Shown here piece by piece: positions 7,623 through 16,071 of a DNA stretch of 64,000 nucleotides. The notes beneath the pieces are model-generated. The model saw only the letters and a list, made by a program, of their open reading frames with translations. It ran no database searches and was not told the DNA's origin. Within the stretch, counting starts at the first letter, position 1. Each line of letters opens with the position of its first letter. Where the stretch lies: contig CAYSOF010000008.1 in the NCBI GenBank assembly GCA_964432595.1, positions 62,001-126,000 of the forward strand. Reading direction: 5' to 3'. A program made the position numbers and the translations under genes. This DNA comes from DASYLJ01 sp964432595. Its GTDB lineage: Bacteria > Desulfobacterota > Binatia > DP-6.

Positions 7623-9505
7623 CGCGGATCGTCCTCGCCGTCGTGCTGCTCGTCACGACTGCGGCCGGCGCCGGCGTCCACCACGACCTCACCGTCACGC
7701 TCGATCCCGCGAATCGTCGCCTCGACGTCGTCGACCGCGTGCGCAGCGACGCGGACACGCGCGCGACGCTGCCCGACGGCCTGACCGGCGTCACCGTCGA
7801 CGGGACGGCCGCGCCGGCGGGGCCCATCCCGATGGCGGCCGGCCGCACGATCACGGTCGCCTATCGGACGACGCTGCCCGCGCCGGCGCGCGACGACGGG
7901 GCCGCGCGCTCCTTCGCGGACTCCGACGGCTCCTTCCTCGCGCCGGGCACCTGGCATCCGCGCGTCGACGCGCCGACGTTCACCTGGCGCCTGCAGACCG
8001 ACGTCCCGGCCGGCCAGCGCGCGGTCGCGCCGGGACGGCTCGACGCGGAAGACGTCGGCGCCGAGCGCGTGCGCGCGACGTTCGTCGGCGACACGCCGAC
8101 CGAGGAGCTGCCGCTCTTCGCCGGACCGTACGTCGTCACCGAGCGCATGCACCGGGGCACGCGCCTGCGTACGTGGCTCCATCCCGACGTCGCCGAGCTC
8201 GCCGACACGTATCTCCAGAAAACGGCGGGCTACCTCGACCTCTACGACGGCTGGATCGGCGCGTACCCGTTCCCCGGGTTCGACGTCGTGTCGAGCCCGC
8301 TGCCGGTCGGGCTCGGCTTTCCCGGGCTGACGTGGATCGGGCGGCAGGTGCTGCGGCTGCCGTTCATCCCCGACACGTCGCTCGGCCACGAGGTGCTGCA
8401 TTGCTGGTGGGGCAACGGCGTGTTCGTCGATCCGTCGCAGGGCAACTGGGCCGAGGGTCTGACGACGTTCATGGCCGACTACACGTTCGTCGAGCGCCGC
8501 AGCGCCGACGAGGCGCGCACGATGCGGCTGCGCTGGCTGCGCGAGTTCGCGGTGCTGCCCGCGGCGCAGGACGTCGCGCTGTCGACGTTCCGCGCGAAGG
8601 GGCACACGGCGTCGCAGGTGATCGGCTACCACAAGGCGGCCATGGTATTCGCCATGCTGCGCGACACGATCGGCGCCGGCGCCTTCGCCGACGGCGTCCG
8701 CACGTTCTGGACGCGGCATCGCTTCACCGCGGCGGGATGGCGCGAGCTCGAGGCGGCGTTCGCCGCCGCGGCCGGACGCTCCCTGGACACCTTCTTCGCG
8801 CAGTGGGTGACGCGCGCGGGGGCGCCCGTCCTCGGCGTGCGCGACGCGCGCGCCACGGGGACGCGCGTCGAGGTCACGCTCACGCAGGAGGCGCCGACGT
8901 ACGCGCTGCGCGTGCCCGTGCACGTCACCACCGACGCCACCCCCACGGTCGCCGCCGTCGCGCTCGACGGAACGGCGGCCACGACGGAGATCGACGCGAC
9001 GGCGACACCGCGCGCGCTGCTCGTCGACCCGGACTTCCGCGTGTTCCGTCGCCTCGCGCCCGACGAGGTGCCGCCGATCCTGCGCACCGTCGCGTTCGAT
9101 CCGTCGACCGCGACCGTGCTGATCGATCAGCCGCAGGCGGCGCGCGCCGTGGCGACCGCGTTGCTGGAGGGCGATCCCCGCGTGACGGACGCGATCCCCG
9201 CGACGGGCCCGGTGCTCGCGATCGGCAGCGCCGCGGCGGTCGACGCCTGGCTGGCGCGCAACCGCCTGCCGGCCGCGCCGCCGGAGGTCGCGGGCAAAGG
9301 CACCGCGCGCGCGTGGGCGACGTCGGCGGAGGGCCGGACCGTCGTCGTCGTCGCCGGCGTCGACGCCGATGCGTTGGCGGCGGCGGCCGGCCCGCTGCCG
9401 CATCTCGCGGGCGAGAGCTGGGTCGTCTTCGAGGGCCGACGCTCGGTCGCGCGGGGCCTGTGGTCACCCGTCGACGGGGGGCTCCGCGTGTCGCTCGTGC
9501 CGTGA
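7619..9505 (+). CDS. Secreted M1-like zinc metallopeptidase
   Basis: This 628-residue protein has an N-terminal signal peptide (TRIVLAVVLLVTTAAGAG). A gluzincin active site is visible: GHEVLHCWWGN (HEXXH), then NWAEGLTTF about 18 residues on, supplying the third zinc ligand. The preceding region (LGFPGLTWIG) replaces the GAMEN exopeptidase motif of classical M1 aminopeptidases, so it may be an endopeptidase or a divergent M1 member. The start GTG 7619 overlaps the stop of the AraC-ChaN-PDZ gene, which implies coupled expression in the same iron-regulated unit. A role in releasing heme from proteins in the envelope is possible but is inference. The 3' end overlaps a convergent gene by about 40 bases. 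Confidence 0.8.
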   Translation: MTRIVLAVVLLVTTAAGAGVHHDLTVTLDPANRRLDVVDRVRSDADTRATLPDGLTGVTVDGTAAPAGPIPMAAGRTITVAYRTTLPAPARDDGAARSFADSDGSFLAPGTWHPRVDAPTFTWRLQTDVPAGQRAVAPGRLDAEDVGAERVRATFVGDTPTEELPLFAGPYVVTERMHRGTRLRTWLHPDVAELADTYLQKTAGYLDLYDGWIGAYPFPGFDVVSSPLPVGLGFPGLTWIGRQVLRLPFIPDTSLGHEVLHCWWGNGVFVDPSQGNWAEGLTTFMADYTFVERRSADEARTMRLRWLREFAVLPAAQDVALSTFRAKGHTASQVIGYHKAAMVFAMLRDTIGAGAFADGVRTFWTRHRFTAAGWRELEAAFAAAAGRSLDTFFAQWVTRAGAPVLGVRDARATGTRVEVTLTQEAPTYALRVPVHVTTDATPTVAAVALDGTAATTEIDATATPRALLVDPDFRVFRRLAPDEVPPILRTVAFDPSTATVLIDQPQAARAVATALLEGDPRVTDAIPATGPVLAIGSAAAVDAWLARNRLPAAPPEVAGKGTARAWATSAEGRTVVVVAGVDADALAAAAGPLPHLAGESWVVFEGRRSVARGLWSPVDGGLRVSLVP

Positions 9506-10012
9506 GCGCTTCCGTTTCCGCTTCGCATAGTCGTTCGGCGGCGTTCGCCACACGGCGCCGGCGACGACGACGAGCATCGCGAGGAGCGTGACCTGCAGGC
9601 CGGCGAAGCCGGCGAGCTTCGCCCACGCGAATCCCGGGTGCACGTAGCGGATCAGCCAGCCGCTCGCCTCGTCGAGCAACGCCGACCCGAACGACGCGAC
9701 GATCAGCAGCGCCTTCGCGCGTCCCGGGAGCGGCACGAAGAGCACCAGGTGGGTCATCGTCAGCAGGAGGATGCCCATCGCGAACAGGTGGAAGTGCGAG
9801 ATCTCGAGCAGCACTTTGAACGAGCGCGGCTGCGAGAACGTCGCCTCCGAGCCGAGGTAGTGCTCCACCACGGCGCCGTACGAGAACGACATCTGCGAGA
9901 AGAACAGCGCCGCGTTCGTGACCCACAGGAGCGCGACGTAGACCAGGAACGCCGCCAGGATCAGACGCAGCAGGTGGTTCTGCCGCCATTCGCCGGTCAC
10001 GACGAAGCGCAT
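9464..10012 (-). CDS. Small His-rich integral membrane protein of the flavin/iron unit
   Basis: This 182-residue protein has about four transmembrane helices (LILAAFLVYVALLWV; FHLFAMGILLLTMTHLVLFV; GFAGLQVTLLAMLVVVAGAV). Histidines sit inside or at the edge of helix 2 (EISHFHLFAMGILLLTMTHL), a pattern that could bind heme b or a metal. The start ATG 10012 overlaps the TGA of the FMN-binding protein (ATGA), which ties the two together. I do not recognise a named family. A membrane electron-transfer partner for the flavoprotein is a reasonable inference from the operon. Confidence 0.68.
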   Translation of the reverse strand: MRFVVTGEWRQNHLLRLILAAFLVYVALLWVTNAALFFSQMSFSYGAVVEHYLGSEATFSQPRSFKVLLEISHFHLFAMGILLLTMTHLVLFVPLPGRAKALLIVASFGSALLDEASGWLIRYVHPGFAWAKLAGFAGLQVTLLAMLVVVAGAVWRTPPNDYAKRKRKRSRHERHAEPPVDG

Positions 10013-10563
10013 CAGGACGCCGGCGCCGGTCGGATGACGAGGTCGTACAGGAGGATCACCTTGCGGACGGCGTTCGTCATCGCATGCGCCGTCAGGGTCG
10101 AGCCGCCGATGCCATGCACGTCGCCGCCGACGCGCCATCCGCCGTCGAGCCGCTTGCCATCGAACTGCGCCAGCCACTTGGGCGGCGGCGCGTACTCGGG
10201 CGGCTCGTAGAAGGCGAGCATCACCACCTTGTCGACGGCGCCGTCGGGCGACAGCACCGCCATGAACGCCTCGGGCAGCGTTCGCACGACGTGGGAATCG
10301 ATCACCGCGTAGCCGACGACCTTCCCGTCGCGCGTGCCCGTATAGTACGTGAAGAGCTTCGACTCGACCGCGACCTGCTTCGCCTTGCAGGCCTCGACCT
10401 GCGCGTCGGTGAGGATCGCCGTGTGCGACTCGACCTGCGTGCCCTCGGGAAACGCCAGCGCGAGCGCCTCGTCCTTCGCGTAGAACACCCCGGCCCGCGC
10501 CGCGGTCGCCGTGGCGACCACGAGCGCGGCGAGGAGCGTGGCTCGTCGTGCGACAGGTCTCAG
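10012..10563 (-). CDS. Exported FMN-binding-domain protein (ApbE substrate)
   Basis: This protein of about 183 residues is the likely substrate of the ApbE encoded two genes upstream. ApbE attaches FMN to a Thr in a motif of the form (S/T)G(A/S)TxT; here GGSTLTAHAM fits except for Gly in the first position. The preceding GYAVIDSHV and the GWRVGGDVHGIGG stretch are typical of the domain. A full signal peptide (RPVARRATLLAALVVATATAARA) appears only if translation begins at CTG 10563, which overlaps the porin stop as CTGA. The first conventional start, GTG 10521, would leave only about 11 leader residues. I prefer the CTG start because flavinylation occurs outside the cytoplasm. Confidence 0.72.
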   Translation of the reverse strand: MRPVARRATLLAALVVATATAARAGVFYAKDEALALAFPEGTQVESHTAILTDAQVEACKAKQVAVESKLFTYYTGTRDGKVVGYAVIDSHVVRTLPEAFMAVLSPDGAVDKVVMLAFYEPPEYAPPPKWLAQFDGKRLDGGWRVGGDVHGIGGSTLTAHAMTNAVRKVILLYDLVIRPAPAS

Positions 10564-12035
10564 AACACGAACCCCAGGCCGATGTTGACGTCGTCCGGCC
10601 GCTCGCCTTCATCGAGCTCGAAGTTGCGGTAGTCGAGCTTCAGCACGACCTGCGGATGCGGCTTGTAGGACATGCCGATCGTGTAGCTCGTCGTGTCCTT
10701 GGTGCGATCGCGCTTGAAGCCCTGCGGCACGCTCTGCTGCGGGTCGTACTGCTCGTAGCGGAAGAACGGCTGGAGCGCCTGCGTCGTCCACGCCGGCATG
10801 ATCCAGGGCATGAGGTCGTAGGCCGCTTCGATGTAGTGGCCCTGGAAGTAGTCGCCGACGACCGTCTCGTTCTGCCGGCTGATGTCACCCGCGTTGTCGA
10901 GCCCGCCGAACGCGTACAGGCCGCGGAACCAGAAACCGTACGCGTTGTACTGCGCGTGCAGGTCCGTCAGGTTCATGAAGCCGTCGACCTCGCGGCCGGC
11001 GAAGTCCTGGTTCTGACCGGTCTCGCCGAGGAACGTCGAGACGCCGACGAGCAGACCGGGCACCTGGCTCGGCGTGTAGTCGAGACGGCCCGACCCGGCG
11101 AGGTTCTCGCCGAGGGCGCGGTTGCCGGACTGCCGGCCGCCGCGGATGCCGCTGCTCGTGAAGCCGCGGGCGTTCAGGCTCGTCGAGAGGTAGCCGCGGT
11201 AGCGCAGGTCTTCGTGGAAGAACTCGCCGTGGATGCCGACGCCGAGCTCACGCCAGGTCGTCGGGATGATGAAGCGCTCCACCTCCGGACGGTTGTTGCC
11301 GAAGAAGTACACCGGCTCGTGGATCTCGTTGATGAAGCCGAGCGGCATCAGCACGAGGCCCGCGCGGGCGTTGAGCTCGTCCCACCCGAGGAAGTCGAGA
11401 TACGCGAACTCGAGGGAGACCTCGCCGTTGCCGGACGTCACCGTCGACGCGGTGGTGGCGTGCTCGAACTCGAGCTCGGTGTTGAGCACGATCCGATCGG
11501 AGAACTTGTATCCGGTATAGAGGACGAAGCGGAGCGCGTCGGCCCGGTCCTGCGCCCCCGCGGTGTCGCTCACGGTCTCGCTCCAGAAGCCCTCGCCGTA
11601 GCCGCCGATCGAGAGGCCGCGGCTGATCTGGTAGACCTTCGAGGCCGCGGGACCCATCCCGTACATGCTCTTCATCTGCTTGTCCTCGGGGAGGACGAAG
11701 TTCTCCTTGAGCTTCGCGATCTCCTCGCTGAGGACGTCCACCTTGCGCGACGTCTCGGCCGTCTCGGTCGCGGGCGGCGGCGCGGGTGCCGTGGCCGTCG
11801 CGGCGGGCGGCGTCTTGGCGGGCGGCGCGGTCGCCTTCAGCTCCTCGCGCTCCTTCTGCAGCTCCTTCCGCTCGCGTCGAACCGCGTCGAGCTCGTGCTG
11901 GAGCTGCTCGATGAGCTGCTGCGCCTGCCGCTTCATCGCGTCCAGGTCCTCCGCGATCGCCGGACGAACGACGATCAGCGCGGCCGCCAGGATGCCGAAC
12001 AGCGCGCGACCGAACCCTACCCTGCGCTCTCCCAT
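10560..12035 (-). CDS. Outer-membrane porin with N-terminal coiled coil
   Basis: This 491-residue protein begins with a signal peptide ending RPAIA. A coiled coil follows at about residues 35-68 (QAQQLIEQLQHELDAVRRERKEL), then a Pro/Ala/Thr linker and a barrel of alternating strands ending GLGFVF with the terminal Phe needed for outer-membrane assembly. The coiled coil resembles the periplasmic anchor of OprP/OprO-like or Slr-type porins. It sits between apbE and the FMN-binding gene on the same strand; the next gene overlaps its stop. It may admit iron chelates or pass substrates to the periplasmic redox proteins, which is inference from position. Confidence 0.8.
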   Translation of the reverse strand: MGERRVGFGRALFGILAAALIVVRPAIAEDLDAMKRQAQQLIEQLQHELDAVRRERKELQKEREELKATAPPAKTPPAATATAPAPPPATETAETSRKVDVLSEEIAKLKENFVLPEDKQMKSMYGMGPAASKVYQISRGLSIGGYGEGFWSETVSDTAGAQDRADALRFVLYTGYKFSDRIVLNTELEFEHATTASTVTSGNGEVSLEFAYLDFLGWDELNARAGLVLMPLGFINEIHEPVYFFGNNRPEVERFIIPTTWRELGVGIHGEFFHEDLRYRGYLSTSLNARGFTSSGIRGGRQSGNRALGENLAGSGRLDYTPSQVPGLLVGVSTFLGETGQNQDFAGREVDGFMNLTDLHAQYNAYGFWFRGLYAFGGLDNAGDISRQNETVVGDYFQGHYIEAAYDLMPWIMPAWTTQALQPFFRYEQYDPQQSVPQGFKRDRTKDTTSYTIGMSYKPHPQVVLKLDYRNFELDEGERPDDVNIGLGFVF

Positions 12036-12050
12036 GTCTCCCCCCTGCTG

Positions 12051-13049
12051 CTACTGCACGTGGCCCACGAATCGGGCGTTGGGCGTCACCGTCACTGCGA
12101 CCTCGCCGTCCGAACGCACGTCGGCAAGCACGGCGTCGACGCCGGCGCGCTGCAGGACCGCACGCGCGCGCGCCGTCCCGAGCACGACTGCCGCCGTCGA
12201 CAGCGCGTCCGCCCGCATGGCGGAGCGCGCGACGACGGTCACGCTGGGCGCGTCGACGACGGGCGCGCCGCGGTGCGGGTCGACGATGTGCGCCACCCGC
12301 CGGCCGTCGGGCCCGGCGAGGAACCGCTCGCCATCGCCCGACGTCGAAAGCGATGCCTCGCCCATCTCGACGACGCCGAGCCAGTCGCCCGCGCGACGCG
12401 GATGGCGGAGCGCGATGCGCCAGCGGCCACCGTCGGGCGGCGCGCCGAGCGTCGCGATCTGCCCGCCGAGGTCCAGCCATGCGGAGCGCACGGCCCGGGC
12501 ACGAAGCGCTTCGCGCGCGCGGTCGAGCGCGTAGCCCTTCGCAATGCCGCCGAGATCGACCTGCGCCGCGGGATCGGCGAACCGGACCGTACGGGCGGCG
12601 GCGTCGATCCGAATCGTCGCGGCGCCGGCCGGCCGTGGCGGCCGGCCGGCCGGCCGATGCGGGTCGCCGTCGACGAAGCCCCACGCGCGCACCACGGGCA
12701 GGACGGTCACGTCGAACGCGCCGCCGGTCAGCCGCCCGATGTCGAGCCCCGCCTCGAGCACCTCGATCACGCGCGCGTCGACGGCAACGGGACCGAGCGC
12801 GCCGCCCCGGTTCAGCCGGCTGACGTCGCTGTCGGTACGCTGCACCGCCATCAGCCGGTCGACCTCGCGCAGCTCGTGCATCGCGGCCTCGATCGCCGCG
12901 CGCGCGTCGCCGCCGGCCGCGTCGTAGACGCGCACCTCGGCGAACGTGCCCATGACCCACTCGCGCGACGCCCCCGCGGGTGACACCGGTGCGGCGGCCG
13001 AGGTCGCGACCAGCAGCAGTACGCCCACGGCGTCGAGAAGGGATCGCAT
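12051..13049 (-). CDS. apbE: FAD:protein FMN transferase ApbE
   Basis: This 332-residue exported enzyme moves FMN from FAD onto a Thr of a target protein. It has a signal peptide (LLDAVGVLLLVATSAAA) and the family landmarks EWVMGTFAEVRVYD, DRLMAVQRTDSDVSRLNRGG, an FDVT stretch, QVDLGGIAKGYALDRA, AWLDLGGQIATLG and HIVDPHRGAP. The C-terminal Asp-containing element (ADALSTAAVVLG), used for metal binding, is present. The FMN-binding protein two genes downstream supplies a natural target. It is 13 bases after the FTR1 gene on the same strand, so the iron permease and flavin transferase are probably co-transcribed. Confidence 0.93.
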   Translation of the reverse strand: MRSLLDAVGVLLLVATSAAAPVSPAGASREWVMGTFAEVRVYDAAGGDARAAIEAAMHELREVDRLMAVQRTDSDVSRLNRGGALGPVAVDARVIEVLEAGLDIGRLTGGAFDVTVLPVVRAWGFVDGDPHRPAGRPPRPAGAATIRIDAAARTVRFADPAAQVDLGGIAKGYALDRAREALRARAVRSAWLDLGGQIATLGAPPDGGRWRIALRHPRRAGDWLGVVEMGEASLSTSGDGERFLAGPDGRRVAHIVDPHRGAPVVDAPSVTVVARSAMRADALSTAAVVLGTARARAVLQRAGVDAVLADVRSDGEVAVTVTPNARFVGHVQ

Positions 13050-13062
13050 CCGGGCGCGCGGG

Positions 13063-15180
13063 TCAGCCGTGGTGGCGGGTGGGTGCGACCCGCTCGTCGG
13101 CGACGGCCACGTCGGCCGCCTGCCGTCGACGTCGCAGCGTCACGACCGTTGCGTACAGCAGCAGCGCCACCAGCACGCCCTGCGCGAGTAGCGTCTCGGC
13201 CGACGGGTAGATGCCGAGCGCCGGGATGCGCGGCGCCCACGCGACCGACGTCAGCCCGACCACGCCCGCCTCCTGCAGCTCGAACACGCCCTTCCCGGCG
13301 AAGATGAAGGCCATCAGGTAGAGGAGGCCGCCGGTGACCAGGAAGAACTGCGCCATCGGGATCTTGATGCCGACCTGCTTCAGCGCGACGTACAGGACGC
13401 CGAGCAGCACGAGGCCGGCGACGAACCCCATGCCGATCATGGCGTCGCCCGCGGGCGCGCCGGCGAGCAGCGCCTGATAGAAGAGCACCGTCTCGAAGCC
13501 CTCGCGGTAGACGGCGAGGAACGCCGCGGCCGCGAGCGCGCCGCCGCTGCCGCTCGAGATCGCGTGCTTCACCTTGCCCTGGATGTAGCGCTGCCAGCGA
13601 TCGGCCTCGGACTTCGAGATGAGCCAGTAGCTCACCCAGAAGAGCACGGCCGACGCCAGCAGCATGGACGCGCCTTCGAGGATCGGGCCGGCGCCCGGCG
13701 TCATCCGGAGCAGCGTCGTCAGCGCGACGGCGGTGAGCAGGCTCGCGACGATGCCGATCGCGCTGCCGACGTGGATCGGCCGTACCAGCGACGTCTGCCC
13801 GGTGCGGCGCACGTAGGTGAGGAGCGCGCCGATCACCAGCACCATCTCGAAGCCCTCGCGGAGGATGATCGCGAGCGACTGCCCGAAGCGCACCCACGCG
13901 TCGGCCGTCGGCTCGAGCACGGTCGCCGCCGCATCCAGATCGCCGTGCAGGCGCGCGACCAGGGCCTCGAGCTCGGGCGAGATGGTCGTCCCCGGCTCGC
14001 GCAGCGCCGTGCGCACGCGGACGAAGCCCTCCTCGACGCGGCCGACGAGCGACGAGTCGAGCGCGCCGAGGCGTTTCTCGACCGGCTCGAACTGCATGTA
14101 CGCGTCGGTCGCGAGGCCGCTGGCGCTCTGGTCGCCCGCGCGACGTGCGGCGACCGCCTCGTCGAGCAGCCGGCGCGACTCGCTGATCGCCTGCTGCACG
14201 CGCGCGGCGTCGACCTTCGGCATGAGGTCGTCGACCGACGGAATGGGCGTGCCCGGACGCAGCGGGCCGCCGAGCGAGAGCGCGCGGACGTACGCCACGA
14301 TCCGCCAGCGCTCCGCGTCGGTGAGGCGGTCGGCGAAACCGGGCATGGTCGTGTTCGGCACGCCGTCGCGTATGGCCTCGAAGAGCGTCTCGTCGTTGGT
14401 CAGCACCAGGCTGCCCGGCGTCGTCCAGTCGGGCGCCGGCGCGATGCCCGCGCCCGTGTCGCCGTGGCAACCGGCGCAGCTCGCCGCGTACAGCCGCTCG
14501 CCGTCCGCCATCTCGTCGGGCGAGTGCGCGAGCGTCCAGAGGTAGCTGACGGCGTCCCAGCGGTGCTGGACGGAGAGCGCGTCGCCCCACTCGGGCATGC
14601 CGCTCTTCCGACGGCCGAGCGAGATCATGTTGAAGAAGTCGAGCGGCGTCTCGAGCCGCATGAAATCGACGTCGGCGAAGTTGGCCGGCTGCAGGCCGAG
14701 TCGCTGCGACTCGACGCCGTCGCCCTTGCCGCCCATGCCGTGGCAGGTGGCGCAGTTCTCGTCGAACAGCGCCTTGCCACGCGCGGCCGACGGCGGCTCG
14801 GGCGGGAACGGCTCGTCGCGGACGCCCGTCGCCGCGGTGATGCGCGCGCTCAGGCCGTCGACCAGGGCCGTGACCTGCTCGACCGTGGCCGTCCCGCCGA
14901 GCTGCGTGCCGAGGCCGTCGAGGTCCGCCGGCGCGAGCAGATCGAGGCGTCCGTTCAGGTCGCGCGCCTCGGCGAGCAGCAGCTTCGCCTCGTCGAGCTC
15001 GATCGGACGGACCAGCTGGGTGCCGTCGAACGCCTCCTGGTACTCGGTGCGCATGCCCGAGAGCAGCGTCAGGAGGCGGCGGGTGTCGGCGGTGGGATCG
15101 GCCGGCGGCGTGGCGGCACCCGCCGCGCCTGCGAGCACGAGCGCGACGAGGAGCAGGAGCGACGGCCGGCGGCGAGACAT
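13063..15180 (-). CDS. Cytochrome c / FTR1-family iron permease fusion
   Basis: This 705-residue protein combines periplasmic redox and transport parts. After a signal peptide come a helical region and two c-type heme sites, CATCH (residues 143-147) and CAGCH (235-239), with axial Met candidates in KSGMPEW and TTMPGF. The C-terminal half is an FTR1 permease with the two iron-binding REGFE motifs at residues 441-445 and 559-563, inside transmembrane helices. FTR1 proteins move iron coupled to a redox change, and the fused cytochrome is a built-in electron partner. The start ATG 15180 places the 17-bp Fur-like palindrome immediately upstream. apbE follows 13 bases after the stop. The same architecture is known in other bacteria. 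Confidence 0.92.
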   Translation of the reverse strand: MSRRRPSLLLLVALVLAGAAGAATPPADPTADTRRLLTLLSGMRTEYQEAFDGTQLVRPIELDEAKLLLAEARDLNGRLDLLAPADLDGLGTQLGGTATVEQVTALVDGLSARITAATGVRDEPFPPEPPSAARGKALFDENCATCHGMGGKGDGVESQRLGLQPANFADVDFMRLETPLDFFNMISLGRRKSGMPEWGDALSVQHRWDAVSYLWTLAHSPDEMADGERLYAASCAGCHGDTGAGIAPAPDWTTPGSLVLTNDETLFEAIRDGVPNTTMPGFADRLTDAERWRIVAYVRALSLGGPLRPGTPIPSVDDLMPKVDAARVQQAISESRRLLDEAVAARRAGDQSASGLATDAYMQFEPVEKRLGALDSSLVGRVEEGFVRVRTALREPGTTISPELEALVARLHGDLDAAATVLEPTADAWVRFGQSLAIILREGFEMVLVIGALLTYVRRTGQTSLVRPIHVGSAIGIVASLLTAVALTTLLRMTPGAGPILEGASMLLASAVLFWVSYWLISKSEADRWQRYIQGKVKHAISSGSGGALAAAAFLAVYREGFETVLFYQALLAGAPAGDAMIGMGFVAGLVLLGVLYVALKQVGIKIPMAQFFLVTGGLLYLMAFIFAGKGVFELQEAGVVGLTSVAWAPRIPALGIYPSAETLLAQGVLVALLLYATVVTLRRRRQAADVAVADERVAPTRHHG

Positions 15181-15187
15181 GACGATT

Positions 15188-15204
15188 TTGAAAGTCACTT
15201 TCAA
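15188..15204. promoter_or_regulatory. Perfect 17-bp Fur-like palindrome before the FTR1 gene
   Basis: TTGAAAGT-C-ACTTTCAA is an exact 8-1-8 palindrome lying 7 bases before the FTR1 start codon, in the gap after fur. Binding here would block initiation or elongation of the FTR1-apbE-porin-FMN unit. Fur itself is encoded directly upstream. The half site matches that of 5740-5762. Confidence 0.72.
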
Positions 15205-15256
15205 CTACGTCGCGAGCGTCGCGCAAGTCAACCGGTGCCGCCCGGTGCCGTCGACG

Positions 15257-15721
15257 TCAGACCTGGTGCACGCCGCGCCCGCCGCGCGCGGTCTCGCGGC
15301 GGCCTTCGCGGCACTCGGCGCAGATGCCGTACAGCTCCATCCGATGGCGGCTCACGACGAACCCGAGGAAGCGCGCGATCCGCTCCTGCAGCTTCTCGAG
15401 CTCGTCGCTGTTGAACTCGACGATCTTTCCGCAGCGCTCGCAGATGATGTGATCGTGATGCTGCTCTTCGGCTTCCGTCGGCTCGTAGCGCGCCTGGCCG
15501 TCGTCGAAGTGGCGCTCGTCCGCGAGGCCGCACTCCTTCAGCAGCTTGAGCGTGCGGTAGACGGTCGCGTAGCCGACGCGCGGGTTCACCTTCTTGACCG
15601 CGGTGTGCAGATCCTCGACGGACAGGTGCTTGTTCGCGGCGAAGAAGACCTTCGCGATGTCGTCGCGCTGCGCCGTCGACTTGAGGCTCCGTTCGCGCAG
15701 CGCCTGCTCGAACTGCTGCAT
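15257..15721 (-). CDS. fur: Ferric uptake regulator Fur
   Basis: This 154-residue Fur-family repressor has a winged helix (LSVEDLHTAVKKVNPRVGYATVYRTLKLLKECGLA) followed by a dimerisation domain. Metal sites are visible: HHDHIICERCGKIVEF and the C-terminal CAECREG, the two CxxC pairs that bind structural zinc. The start ATG 15721 gives the normal Fur N-terminus; a GTG five codons earlier is possible. The gene precedes the FTR1 gene on the same strand, with a Fur-like palindrome in the gap. Zur or PerR identity cannot be excluded from sequence, but the iron genes around it favour Fur. Confidence 0.9.
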   Translation of the reverse strand: MQQFEQALRERSLKSTAQRDDIAKVFFAANKHLSVEDLHTAVKKVNPRVGYATVYRTLKLLKECGLADERHFDDGQARYEPTEAEEQHHDHIICERCGKIVEFNSDELEKLQERIARFLGFVVSRHRMELYGICAECREGRRETARGGRGVHQV

Positions 15722-15744
15722 CCGGGCTCGCGCCACGGAGCCGC

Positions 15745-16029
15745 CTATGCCGCCACGCCGCCGCGCCGCTCCAGCAATCGGCGCAGGGCCGGCGAGAGGT
15801 AGTGCGCCTCGAGGTCGCGGCCGCCGAGTCCGTTCAGCAGCACCTCGACGCGTTCGCCGGGCGGCGTGTGGCGGTCGAGGAAGATCACGTCCTCGCCGCG
15901 CACGCGGCAGAGTCCGCTGCGCACGCGGTAGCCGACTTCGCGCAGGAGGACCTCTTCGCGGACCTTGATGCCGAGCTGGCCCGCCAACGTCTTCAGCTCT
16001 TCCAGGAGCGCCTCGTCCCGTCTCGCCAC
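15745..16029 (-). CDS. Small conserved-looking protein upstream of fur
   Basis: This 94-residue protein starts at GTG 16029. It has an N-terminal amphipathic helix (EALLEELKTLAGQLGIKVREE) and a beta segment, GLCRVRGEDVIFLDRHTPPGERVEVLLNGL, and lacks Cys residues beyond one. I do not recognise the family. It ends 23 bases before fur on the same strand and probably shares its transcript. No signal peptide or membrane segment is visible. Confidence 0.65.
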   Translation of the reverse strand: MARRDEALLEELKTLAGQLGIKVREEVLLREVGYRVRSGLCRVRGEDVIFLDRHTPPGERVEVLLNGLGGRDLEAHYLSPALRRLLERRGGVAA

Positions 16030-16071
16030 GCTCGCTTCTTAACGGTTGGCGGGGGGTTTGGGAATCGGTGC

